Source of the DNA: Streptomyces albidus (ex Kaewkla and Franco 2022)
Lineage (GTDB): Bacteria; Actinomycetota; Actinomycetes; Streptomycetales; Streptomycetaceae
Reading direction: 5' to 3'
DNA length: 33,718 nt
Assembly (NCBI RefSeq): GCF_013870515.1
Contig: NZ_JACBXA010000039.1
Span: 1-33,718, forward strand
Shown: one piece after another, positions 16,909-24,723 of the stretch
How the letters are laid out: every line of letters begins with the position of its first letter
How positions within the stretch are numbered: the stretch's first letter is position 1
Translations under genes and position numbers: made by a program
Notes under the pieces: generated by a model
Database searches by the model: none
Told to the model about the DNA's origin: nothing
The model's input: only the letters and a program-made list of their open reading frames with translations

Positions 16909-18033
16909 TTACTTCACCGCGAATCCGCCGTTGTGCCGTACGAAGGTGCCGGTGACGGGGTACCGCGTCTTGTCCGAACGCTGGAACCAGTGGTAGACGG
17001 CTCGGTGGCTTCCGTTCTGAGCCTGGAAGATGTCCATGCCGCCAGGGCCGGTGTGGTTGCCGGGCAGCCCCCGCCACGGTCCAAGGCCGCCCTTCCCCTT
17101 GAACCCGAAGTACGGGCGCTTCACGCCGTTGCGCATCGGGGTGCACCTGCTCCGGGGAATCGGCTTGGTGCCGCACTCGGCGATTCCGGTCGCGTAGCGC
17201 GCGCTGTTCCAGGCGTTCGCCGAGTAGGCGAGGTGCCAACTCTTGCCCACCTTGAACATCGACGGGTTCTCGACGATGTGGTTGTTGCCCTTGTTCTTCG
17301 CGCTGTCCCACGCGATGTCGTTGCTCGTGATCGCGGTACGGCGCGAGGAGAAGTCCTTGTCCGCCCATCCGTTGTCGCCGGCGCCGACAACGGAGACACC
17401 ACTCTCGATGCCTCGCGCGACCTGATCGTCGCGGTACGCGACGTACAACTGGCCGCCCGCGACGTACGGATTGGCGTCGATGACCCACCTGCCGCTCGCC
17501 GGGCAGGCCCACGGACGGCTTCCGCCGTCCTTGAACGGGCCGTTCGCATCCGTCGACCTCGCCAAGCCGATGCACTTCTGCTTCGAGCCCTTCTTGGACA
17601 TCGTGTAATACATCAGGTACGTGCCCTTGTGCTTGACGACGCCGGGCGCCCACACCCCGCTCGACTTGTCCGCCCAGCCGCCGATGTTCTTCTTCGGCAG
17701 CGCGTCACCAACGGCGCAGTCAGCGATTCCGACGTCGTCGCCGGAGCCGTGCCGCAGCATCGGCACCTTGAATCCATGCTTCGTGCCGCCGCACTTGGTG
17801 CCCGCACTGCTGGTGCCGTAGGTGATGTAGTCGCCCTCGTCGGTCAGCACCGTGTCCGGGTCGGCCAGCTTGAATTTCGATGCGTCGCGCGTGGACGAGG
17901 AATCGCTGCTCGCCACGCCCCCGCCGATAGCGTCCGCAGTCACCGCAGACGTGGCCCCGGCCGCCACCGCTGAAGTAGTGGCGAACACCGCCACTGTCGC
18001 CGCCGAGACAAACTTGGCTCTCTTGTTGTTCAT
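16909..18033 (-). CDS. Secreted GH43-like beta-propeller glycosidase
   Basis: A 374-residue secreted protein with an N-terminal Sec signal peptide (NNKR then a hydrophobic Ala/Val/Thr stretch). The mature region reads as a five-bladed propeller of glycoside hydrolase clan F (GH43/62 type). Candidate catalytic positions are the Asp in KLADPDTV (general base), the Asp in VIDANPYV (pKa modulator) and the Glu in IVENPSMF (general acid), each followed by a strand of the kind typical for these blades. The family mostly cleaves arabinosides or xylosides from plant polysaccharide. GGGGAAGGGA upstream of ATG 18033 supports the start. It is 77 bases upstream of the EEP gene in the same direction, so co-transcription is possible. 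Confidence 0.82.
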   Translation of the reverse strand: MNNKRAKFVSAATVAVFATTSAVAAGATSAVTADAIGGGVASSDSSSTRDASKFKLADPDTVLTDEGDYITYGTSSAGTKCGGTKHGFKVPMLRHGSGDDVGIADCAVGDALPKKNIGGWADKSSGVWAPGVVKHKGTYLMYYTMSKKGSKQKCIGLARSTDANGPFKDGGSRPWACPASGRWVIDANPYVAGGQLYVAYRDDQVARGIESGVSVVGAGDNGWADKDFSSRRTAITSNDIAWDSAKNKGNNHIVENPSMFKVGKSWHLAYSANAWNSARYATGIAECGTKPIPRSRCTPMRNGVKRPYFGFKGKGGLGPWRGLPGNHTGPGGMDIFQAQNGSHRAVYHWFQRSDKTRYPVTGTFVRHNGGFAVK

Positions 18034-18565
18034 GATTCCCTTCCCCCGGTAGCCACGCACGCCCGCAGACCCCGCGCTCTGCGAGGCCGAAGCCGACCGA
18101 CCACGTGAGAATTCGCAGTTCGGCACCAGGTCGTGATCGGAACCGCAATTGAAGTAGGTGGACATACAAGGCCGATACATTCCGGCCGAGCGGATCGGTC
18201 GCCCCCTGACGGCCGGGACGGGCGCGACATGTGCGAAGCGCAAGACGGAGGCCGGCACACGACGGACGCCGGCTGTCGTGCTGACGGGATCGGTACCGCG
18301 GGGCGTGTAGAGCTGTTGGTGTCACTCGCCGATGTCACACAGCGGCCCGAGGAGCCGCCCGCCGTGCCCTCTTCGGTGGCTGCCGGGGCGACGCTGGCTG
18401 GAGGAGCTCCGGACTCCGCCCAAGCTGATGGATGAGCGCATGGGGCACGAGGACGGCTCAGTGCAGGCACGCTGCTCGGAGGCGTCGGACGCACCGTTGG
18501 CCATGCAGCCGTGCTCCCCGGTACTGCCCTCGAAGCCTGCTGAGAGCGCGTCAGGAGTGACGACC

Positions 18566-18594
18566 GGGGAGTGGAATTCCTTGATCCACTCCCC
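18566..18594. terminator. Perfect 10-bp stem hairpin
   Basis: GGGGAGTGGA at 18566-18575 pairs exactly with TCCACTCCCC at 18585-18594 around a nine-base loop. The right arm lies inside the 31-bp direct repeat whose second copy (20647-20677) lacks the left arm, so the hairpin exists only here. It could be a terminator, but no neighbouring gene end makes this certain. Confidence 0.45.
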
Positions 18595-18607
18595 GCTCAC
18601 TCCCCAG
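18577..18607. repeat. 31-bp direct repeat, copy A
   Basis: Identical over 31 bases to 20647-20677, in the same orientation, 2070 bp apart. The repeats begin TTCCTTGATCC and end CACTCCCCAG. Together they flank the membrane protein gene 19127-20467. On the minus strand both encode the peptide GVSGEWIKE in an open frame, but neither frame looks like a real gene. Confidence 0.75.
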
Positions 18608-19126
18608 TGCTCGGCCTGAGGATGCGGTGATGATCTGCGCAATGCGCCTTCGTTGTCGTCGGCTACTGTCAGCGAGTGGTGTCTTGGCAGTCGGCCGCAT
18701 CGGTCACAGCGGGCATTGGGCTCCGAGCGTCGGCTGCGGGTGGGAACAGGGCCCCAATCACCATCGTGTCGCTGAAGGTGGCGAGTTGGCAGGGAGGGGC
18801 CTACATACCGTGAGACGGTCGCCCGGGAAACCCAGCCGGCGACGTCCCAAGAACGGCCGTGAGGAACCGTCCAGAGACCTGGGCAACACGAAAGGCCAGC
18901 TCTGCGCCTAACCCGTTGGAGAGGCTTTACTCAGGCCAGCTACGAGGCACCATCCAAGCGAGCCGACGGCGTAGTCATACCGTGCCCGGCTTGCCGGTGC
19001 ACACCAACAACAGCCGCCGAACCGCCTCCCAGCGACCATGAGTCTCCCGGTACGCCACCATCTGCTGGCCGGACTCCACATCGTCGGAATCTTCCCTGGT
19101 CCGCTCCACTGGCCCAAGTGAACGCC

Positions 19127-20467
19127 CTAGTTGCGGCTTTGGCCTCGCATGACATCGACCAGGTCGGTGCCCACCATCCGTCCCCCGTACAGCGCGCCCC
19201 AGGCGATCAACGACACGGCCCCGATTAGCGGCGTCGCCGCACCTTCTGGCATCCCTGCCGCCATTGCCGCGGTCACAGTACCGACCACGATCAAACCCAA
19301 GGCGGCCAACCGCACCCATTCCCGGCTCACTACTGGCTTCACGCCGTCAAGTTCTTCGGGGTCCAACAGGGCAAGGGTGCGTCCCTCGGCGTACCGCTGA
19401 GCAATCTTCAGCAACGTTCCCGTCGTGTCCTCGAAGACCTTGCCTGTATCGGCTTCCCGGTCTTGCCTGGCCTCCAGTGCGCGCAGGGCGCCAACGACTT
19501 GTGCTGCGTGCTCCTTCAACTGGCCTCGCCGGTCCCGTCGTACGCGGCGGTGCCGGACCCGCCATGCGGTCCACACCGCCCGCTCGGCCGCCTTCAAGCT
19601 GACCCGTGGCGCATTCAGCTCCGACCTGGACTCCAGTCGCCTGTGAGCCAGCCCTACGCTCCCGCAGACGGCGAGAAGCACCACCACTGGCTGCCACTGG
19701 GCCGTCTCCCAATGAATAGAGAGTCGTTCACCTTCGTCGTCAGAACCGGTGCCCCGATACAAGATCGGCACGACCGCACGGAAGACCAAGGCAGACATCA
19801 CCAGTAAGACAACCCCGATCAGGACGTTGGCCGTATCCATGGGGTCAGCCCACGGAGCCGTCACCACCGGGCCCACCGTTTCCCGCACCCATCCGACGCC
19901 TCGCCACAGCCACACGAGCAGGTCCGTGACTGCCTCGCAGTTCTTGGCGGGGTCCGACTGATTGGGAAACATGTCGGACGGGGCCGGCTCTTCCCGTGCG
20001 CAGAAGCGTTGCGCTGGAGGCTTGCTGCCCGGGGGGCTCACCAGGTACGTGACGTAGTCAACGAGCGCGGTCACGAGCGAGCCCACGTTGAGCAGCAGGT
20101 ACACGAGAGAGCACAGCTTGAACACGTGCCATACGACCGCCCGGGGCGTGGCCTCGTACCAGACACGGACGGCCTTCTTCACTCCAGCCCATCCGCGCGT
20201 CGACGGCTGCGCCACCCGTGACGTCGCAAGGACTCCTGGCCGTAGGTGCCTCACGGCGTTGTCAACCAGCCGCACTGAGCGGGAGGAGATCCACGTGTCC
20301 CAGCGCTCTTTGAGGAACCTCTCCCAGACCACCCCAAGCAGTACGAGGCCGGCCACGACGGCGACACTCTTCGCCACGGCTATGAGGTGTTCGGACACCC
20401 TGGCAGTTTGATCCAACCTCTTTCCCTGTGCAGCAGGTTTGGTCGGCTTTGGCCGACAGCCGCCCAC
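19127..20467 (-). CDS. Multi-pass membrane protein of unknown function
   Basis: A 446-residue protein (if GTG 20467 is used; GTG 20398 is an alternative, and neither has a strong ribosome site). Predicted membrane segments include SVAVVAGLVLLGVVW, LCSLVYLLLNVGSLVTALVDYVTYL, VLIGVVLLVMSALVF, PVVVLLAVCGSVGLA and, near the C terminus, LGLIVVGTVTAAMAA and LIGAVSLIAWGALY. Between residues about 270 and 390 lies a very basic, Arg-rich cytoplasmic stretch with coiled-coil character. I recognise no family. It is flanked by the 31-bp direct repeats, which suggests it moved or was gained as a unit. Confidence 0.65.
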   Translation of the reverse strand: MGGCRPKPTKPAAQGKRLDQTARVSEHLIAVAKSVAVVAGLVLLGVVWERFLKERWDTWISSRSVRLVDNAVRHLRPGVLATSRVAQPSTRGWAGVKKAVRVWYEATPRAVVWHVFKLCSLVYLLLNVGSLVTALVDYVTYLVSPPGSKPPAQRFCAREEPAPSDMFPNQSDPAKNCEAVTDLLVWLWRGVGWVRETVGPVVTAPWADPMDTANVLIGVVLLVMSALVFRAVVPILYRGTGSDDEGERLSIHWETAQWQPVVVLLAVCGSVGLAHRRLESRSELNAPRVSLKAAERAVWTAWRVRHRRVRRDRRGQLKEHAAQVVGALRALEARQDREADTGKVFEDTTGTLLKIAQRYAEGRTLALLDPEELDGVKPVVSREWVRLAALGLIVVGTVTAAMAAGMPEGAATPLIGAVSLIAWGALYGGRMVGTDLVDVMRGQSRN

Positions 20468-20646
20468 AACTTTCGTGCGGCGCTCCGTTCAGGTCAGTTG
20501 CGGCATGCAGGTCTCGCAGAACTCGACCTGTCGCCCCTCACGTCGGCGCTGGTCGACTCAGTACTCGTGGACCTCGTCGTCGCCGTAGTTGGTGATGCCG
20601 CTGGCACGAGGACTATCCGTGCGTGACCATGGCTGGAGGGCTGAAG

Positions 20647-20677
20647 TTCCTTGATCCACTCCCCGCTCACTCCCCAG
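20647..20677. repeat. 31-bp direct repeat, copy B
   Basis: Exact second copy of 18577-18607. It lies 17 bases before the tRNA-Pro terminator hairpin (20695-20731), close to the left integration repeat, so it may be a sequence that naturally follows the tRNA-Pro gene and was duplicated. Confidence 0.75.
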
Positions 20678-20694
20678 AGACGCCGCATCACGAG

Positions 20695-20731
20695 TCAGGG
20701 CCGGTCTCCCGTGAAGGGAGACCGGCCCTGA
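20695..20731 (-). terminator. Terminator hairpin behind left tRNA-Pro fragment
   Basis: Two perfect 16-base arms (20695-20710 and 20716-20731) enclose a five-base loop. Read on the minus strand it lies directly downstream of the 3' end of the tRNA-Pro fragment. It is unrelated in sequence to the hairpin at the second repeat (24385-24425), which shows that different DNA was joined to the tRNA end at the two sites. Confidence 0.75.
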
Positions 20732-20789
20732 CCTGCTGTCTCTTCTGTCGGGGTGGCGGGATTTGAACCCACGACCTCTTCGTCCCGAA
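20731..20789 (-). repeat. Left attachment repeat with tRNA-Pro(GGG) 3' half
   Basis: A 59-bp sequence repeated at 24421-24479 with two mismatches (20740 and 20758). Positions 20748-20789 on the minus strand are the 3' part of a tRNA-Pro: anticodon loop ending TTCGGGA with anticodon GGG, the 3' arm of the anticodon stem, variable loop, T arm with GGGTTCAAATCCC and acceptor strand CACCCCGA. The 5' half of the tRNA is absent; homology stops in the anticodon loop, the usual crossover point of tyrosine integrases. It is therefore an att duplication, not a functional tRNA gene. Confidence 0.88.
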
Positions 20790-21166
20790 GCAATCCGGCG
20801 GGTCTGCCGACGTGCGAGTTGGCCGGACTGTTCCCCAGAGTCCGTGGGTGTCCGGCTCAGTACGCAGCCGTTGTGCCGCAGTTAGACACTCAAGCTCCCA
20901 ACGCCCCTAGGCACGGGCCGCATCATCTCAGGTCGATCAGTTGACACGTGGACAGGTCGACGATTGCTGTGGCGTCTAGGCCGACCAAGAGCCACCGAGG
21001 CCAGGAGGTCCTCAAGAAAAGCTCACATCAGTCATGTTGGCCGTTACCGAGGCAGCTCGCGTCAGCGGTATGCTGACGACTGGTCACTTCGCGTCTCACT
21101 TGCTCCTCGGCCAGAGGGGCCGAGGGTCCGGTTCGCCGGACGGTTCCACTAGATGGGAAGTGGCGC

Positions 21167-21298
21167 ATGGAGAAGCGTGAGCCTGATCAACCGAGTAAGG
21201 ATCAAGGCCAAGTTCGCCCCACGAGGGCCCAGGTTTGGATCGCAGTACTCGGAGCTGTGACGGCGATCGCAGGCTGTGTGGAGCAGCTTCTGAGCTAG
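21167..21298 (+). CDS. Small single-pass membrane protein
   Basis: A 43-residue open frame starting at ATG 21167 with GGGAAG about eight bases upstream and ending TAG. The N-terminal half is charged (MEKREPDQPSKDQGQ); the second half has one hydrophobic helix (VWIAVLGAVTAIAGCV). Two hairpins follow downstream, the second terminator-like (21404-21435), which supports a real transcript. I recognise no function. A chance frame cannot be ruled out. Confidence 0.5.
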   Translation: MEKREPDQPSKDQGQVRPTRAQVWIAVLGAVTAIAGCVEQLLS

Positions 21299-21403
21299 CA
21301 CATGTTTCACATGTCGAGGCAGAAGTCGGACCGAAGGTTGGGCGAGAGCAAGCGAGCCCGGCCGCTAGAAGGTCGGCCGGGTTCACTCGACGACTCCACG
21401 CAC

Positions 21404-21435
21404 GAGCCCGGTCTGGTTGGCGCCAGGCCGGGCTC
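21404..21435 (+). terminator. Terminator-like hairpin after small membrane gene
   Basis: The 13-base arms 21404-21416 and 21423-21435 pair with a single G-U wobble around a six-base loop. A second inverted repeat, CCCGGCCG with CGGCCGGG, lies just upstream at about 21357-21380. The pair forms a tandem terminator candidate for the small gene at 21167-21298. Confidence 0.6.
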
Positions 21436-21952
21436 CTCTGCGAAAGAGCCCAGATCATTTGATTGAAGTGGCAACCATCATCCATGATAGCGGAAGTGGA
21501 CCGCATCAACCTCACATCATTTCGACCCACAGAGTTACCGCAACCATACACGCGGCCTAGGCCACTTGGAACGCGAGTGGCATGTGAGGCACCTACGAGC
21601 TGACCTGGGGGCGCGCTCAGGGGCGCCGCACTCAGGACTCACTGGCGAGTTCGAGTAGAGGCAGTGTTGGACGTCCCACACCGCCTCTACCTGTGCTCTC
21701 TGCAGCAGGGTCCGTCATGGCAGGACGTCACCGTCGGTGCCCCCGCAGCCCCTGTGCGTCAATGGCTTGTTCAGTTACGCAGCGGTAAGAATCATGGGAC
21801 TGGTCGTAGGCGCCGTGCCAATCTTCCACTAGTATTGGTGTTGTTCAAAGGGCCGCCCAAGCGGCCGCGGGGATAATGCTTGGTCTGCTGCCAGACCCTT
21901 CCGGCAATGTCGGTTGAAGCCCCCCGGGCCCCTTGGGGGCCCTTTGTGTCTT
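21436..21952. other. Intergenic region, decayed element interior
   Basis: About 500 bases with no defensible gene. It includes a short GCCGC-CCAA-GCGGC hairpin near 21851-21864 and a GGGCCC-rich inverted repeat at about 21923-21942 followed by TTTGTGTCTT on the plus strand, just before the end of the convergent DUF3800 gene. The latter is probably a terminator. The ORF at 21664-21876 has no protein-like character. Confidence 0.45.
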
Positions 21953-22714
21953 CTAGAGGCCGCCAGCCGGCCACCAGGGCATGCCAGTCATGGTTGCGTC
22001 GTTGCCGAGATACTTGAAGCCGTACGTCCAGCTCGTTCCGTTGATGCGGCGAAGTTGGTGCCGGATCGTCAGTAGATGAGCGGCTTCGAAGCCACCGAAC
22101 TGATCGGGCCGGATCGCCGCACTCAACATGCCTGCGTACTGGTCGGCTGCTTGCAGCCCATCCCACTTCGCCTGATCCTCGAACTTCACGTCGCCGTGCA
22201 GCCGTTGCCATGGGATCCACCCAGAGCCCGTTTGACGCTTGATGTTGAAGTACGAGCGTGTCGTGCGGTGATCGAATCCCCGAACATGTCCAAAACGCAC
22301 AACCACATCGCGCGGTCCACCTGGCCACTCCCGTGCGCTGAGGAGCATGCGCTCCATCGTTATGCCAGCAGCGAAGTTGTAGAAGACCGCTTGGTTCTGG
22401 CGCATGCCTGCCTGAGCTGGGATCGCAGCCTTCTCCACCACCACGTAAATGATCTGCACCCCGGAGAGTAGGGCGAGAGTTTGGGCCACATGCTGGCGTC
22501 GGGAGTACGTCTTGATGTGGTCCTTCCAGTGCAAGGCCTTCCCAGGTGGGCACCTGAGATCGCGTCTCAACCGCGACATCACAGCGCGCATTGGACCTTC
22601 GTGCTCCTCGGCGAAGAGAGCAGCCGCGAAGGCGAAGTATGGCGAGGCAGAGGCTCCGGTGCCGCGATCGCCGGTTTCATCTATGTATGCGCGCACGAGT
22701 TGACGAGCCGTCAC
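21953..22714 (-). CDS. DUF3800 domain protein
   Basis: A 253-residue DUF3800 protein. The N-terminal signature RAYIDETGDRG contains the conserved acidic residues of the first strand, and the C-terminal GLQAADQYAGMLSAAI is the matching ADxxAG helix. The fold is predicted to be RNase H-like, so a nuclease role is plausible but unproven; DUF3800 genes are common on prophages, integrative elements and in defence islands. GTG 22714 is chosen because GGGGG lies just upstream; a longer frame from 22768 would add hydrophobic residues with no known counterpart. It is the only apparently intact sizeable gene of the decayed element. Confidence 0.85.
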   Translation of the reverse strand: MTARQLVRAYIDETGDRGTGASASPYFAFAAALFAEEHEGPMRAVMSRLRRDLRCPPGKALHWKDHIKTYSRRQHVAQTLALLSGVQIIYVVVEKAAIPAQAGMRQNQAVFYNFAAGITMERMLLSAREWPGGPRDVVVRFGHVRGFDHRTTRSYFNIKRQTGSGWIPWQRLHGDVKFEDQAKWDGLQAADQYAGMLSAAIRPDQFGGFEAAHLLTIRHQLRRINGTSWTYGFKYLGNDATMTGMPWWPAGGL

Positions 22715-23137
22715 GTTGCCCCCAATGCAACCTATGATGGATACACAAGAGAACAAGCTACCGGACACGGAAGGTCGCAGCCACTATATGTTGTGGTTTT
22801 TTTCGATCTCGGCACTACATCTAGTGGTGATCTCTGGATAGGTGGAGCGGCTTTGGGGCGAGAGATCAGGGGCTCGTAAGCTTTCCGCGACTCGGGCAGT
22901 CTCCTGGCCTGCCCGCAATAGCCGAAGTGAGCCCCTGATCTTGGAGGCTCGCCCCAAGGTGGCTGCCTAAAGCCGTGGAGCCGACCGGCCCCGGCCAAGT
23001 CCCTCTCTTCTCTCCCTGAACGGCGGCGCGGCCGGCCGGGTCGCGCCGGGCGAAGACAGGTGCGCGGCCCGAGCCGGGCCGCGCTTCCCGCGCCGTGCGC
23101 GGGTCTTGATGGAGTAGGGAAACCTGTAACGGGCTGC

Positions 23138-23473
23138 GGCTGGAGCCCGATGCGTGCCATCACATCGGAGCGCACGGCCTGCCAATCTTCTTGGATGAGG
23201 CTGTAGAAGACAGAATCACGGAGCAACCCATCGCGGGGAATGCGGTGGTGCCTGAACACGCCCTCCCGGACAGCGCCGAGACTGGCGATTGCTCCTTGCG
23301 ACCGGTCGTTGCGGGCATCTGTCTTGAAGGCGATCCGTACAGCTCCGAGCCGTTCGAAGGCATGATGAATGAGGAGAAGAGAAGCTTCCCTTCCGATGCC
23401 TTCCTTCCAATATGCAGGTGCTAGCCAGGCCCAGCCGATTTCCAGGGCTCGGTTCTGGGGCTGAAAGGCCGCA
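23138..23473 (-). pseudogene. GNAT (RimJ/RimL-type) acetyltransferase fragment
   Basis: On the minus strand the frame from about 23473 encodes the C-terminal two-thirds of a RimJ/RimL-type acetyltransferase: RAAFQPQNRALEIGWAWLAP, then YWKEGIGREASLLLIHHAFE, RNDRSQGAIASLGAVREG and SLIQEDWQAVRSDVMARIG. The first 70-80 residues of the family are missing, there is no start codon before GTG 23259, and the normal stop is also lost: the frame runs on about 100 codons to 22732. The 5' break coincides with the 5' break of the integrase fragment on the other strand, so one deletion probably removed both gene starts. Confidence 0.82.
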
Positions 23474-24358
23474 CGCTACTCGTACCGGCATCTGCGATCG
23501 ATCCCGGCACTCGGCGCTCGCAAGCTGCGAGACCTGTCAGCGGATGACGTGGACAAGTGGCTGACGGAGAAGTCCAAGACGCTGAGCACCCGGACCCTCG
23601 GCGCCATCCGCTCGTGCTTGAACCGCTCCGTTAAACGGGCCATGGCGCGCGACAAGGTGAAGTTCAACGTGGTCGAGCTGTGCTCCCTTCCGCAAGGACG
23701 CCCGGGACGCCCATCCAAGGCTCTGACGCTCGCTCAGGCCGAGGCCGTGCTCAGGGCAGCAGAGGGAACCGCCATGCACGCGTGCGTCGTTGTCGCGCTA
23801 CTCACTGGCGCTCGTCCGGAAGAACTTCGTGCCCTCACGTGGGAGCACGTCTGGCTCAAGGGAGACCACAAGGCCGTGCCTGCGATTCCGCCATACATGG
23901 CCGTGTGGCGTTCGGTTCGTGCCGGCGGGGACACCAAGACGAAGAAGTCGCGACGGACCATCGCCCTTCCTTTCCGGTGCGTCGAAGTGCTCTGGCAGCA
24001 CTGGGAGGATCAGGGATGGGATCGATTGGCGGCTGGCGATGACTGGGAGGAACACGGTCTCGTGTTCTCCTCGGCGACCGGCAAGGAACTCGACAGCACC
24101 AACGTCCGGCGAGCCTTCCGGCAGGCGATTGCCAAGGCAGACGGGGTGAACGCTGACGAGTGGACTCCGCGAGAGCTGTGGCACAGCTTCGTCTCGCTGC
24201 TCTCGGACAGTGGGGTGCCGCTCGAAGAAATCTCGCGATTGGTAGGACACTCCGGAACGGCTGTCACTGAGGAGGTCTACCGAAAGCAGATCCGCCCAGT
24301 GATCCAAACCGGGGCAGTCGCAATGGACGTAATCTTCAAGTCTGCGCCGGAACGGTAG
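23471..24358 (+). pseudogene. Tyrosine integrase fragment with catalytic Arg-to-Trp change
   Basis: The frame is open from a stop at 23462-23464. Residues similar to Streptomyces tyrosine integrases begin at about RYSYRHLRSIPALGARKLRDL, inside the core-binding domain; the N-terminal arm-binding domain and all plausible starts before GTG 23549 are missing. The catalytic domain has the first Arg (GARPEELRALTW), the Lys-containing beta hairpin (KTKKSRRT), the late GHSG box and the nucleophile Tyr (EEVYRKQIRP). At the second Arg of the H/RxxRH box the sequence is PRELWHSF: TGG at the position where relatives have CGG. Both defects argue that it is inactive. It lies 63 bases from the right att repeat, as in AICEs. 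Confidence 0.85.
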
Positions 24359-24384
24359 TCACGCGGATAGTCACGCAAACGAAA

Positions 24385-24425
24385 CAGGTCCGCAGCCTAC
24401 TCAACGTGAGTAGGCTGCGGACCTG
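24385..24425. terminator. Strong hairpin between integrase and att repeat
   Basis: Two perfect 19-base arms (24385-24403 and 24407-24425) with a three-base loop. It can end integrase transcription on the plus strand and tRNA transcription on the minus strand. Its right arm reaches five bases into the 59-bp att repeat. It must have been brought in by the decayed element, since it differs from the hairpin at 20695-20731. Confidence 0.8.
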
Positions 24426-24479
24426 CTGTTTCTTCTGTCGGGGTGGCAGGATTTGAACCCACGACCTCTTCGTCCCGAA
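24421..24479 (-). repeat. Second attachment repeat with tRNA-Pro(GGG) 3' half
   Basis: Matches 20731-20789 except for two bases (24430 and 24448). Positions 24438-24479 are again the 3' half of tRNA-Pro, ending at the anticodon loop; the sequence to the right (GAGGTACCGCAACGG) is not the tRNA 5' half. Position 24448 (A instead of G, C-to-T in the tRNA sense) also disturbs a T-arm/acceptor pairing. This repeat is the shared boundary of two tandem elements: right end of the decayed one and left end of the AICE-like one. Confidence 0.88.
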
Positions 24480-24573
24480 TGAGGTACCGCAACGGCCGTG
24501 GCCACTGATAGACCACATCTGTGCAGCTCAGAGCTTTGGCTTCCGTTGGTCTCAGTGAGGCTGCGCAGCACTG

Positions 24574-24603
24574 TGGGAGAAGATCTTCTCCCAGTTTTCT
24601 CCC
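24574..24603. promoter_or_regulatory. GGGAGAA repeats, likely integrase arm-type sites
   Basis: A perfect 20-bp palindrome at 24574-24593 is made of GGGAGAA and its inverse TTCTCCC separated by GATC, and a third copy, TTCTCCC, lies at 24597-24603. The cluster is 95-125 bases inside the second att repeat, a typical distance for arm-type binding sites of tyrosine integrases in an attP. A second hairpin, GGCTGGCAC with GTGCCAGCC, follows at 24624-24652. The integrase that would bind is not in the window. Confidence 0.55.
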
Positions 24604-24723
24604 AAAGCAAGCGGATGGGGTGTGGCTGGCACAAACCTTGTCCGTGCCAGCCTTCAAGAGCGTCACGCGACGGTGGTTGATAGCGCGAGGCGCGCGGGCT
24701 GACTGTCAGTGGCATGCGGAAGC

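Larger units (their letters stand above)
18034..19126. other. Long non-coding or decayed region with a repeat
   Basis: About 1.1 kb without a gene I can defend. It contains a perfect hairpin (18566-18594) and copy A of a 31-bp direct repeat (18577-18607). Open frames such as 18133-18435 and 18627-18911 plus have irregular codon use and no ribosome sites. This is where ordinary chromosomal genes give way to accessory sequence, so remnants of decayed genes are likely. Confidence 0.5.

Noticed and set aside
18627..18911. Plus-strand 94-codon ORF
   Set aside because: No ribosome site, irregular codon positions and no recognisable motif.
20748..20789. A functional tRNA-Pro gene
   Set aside because: Only the 3' half is present; the sequence upstream of the anticodon loop does not form the D arm or the 5' acceptor strand. 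The same is true at 24438-24479.
21096..21551. Minus-strand 151-codon ORF
   Set aside because: The composition is shadow-like and it opposes the small membrane protein frame and two hairpins.
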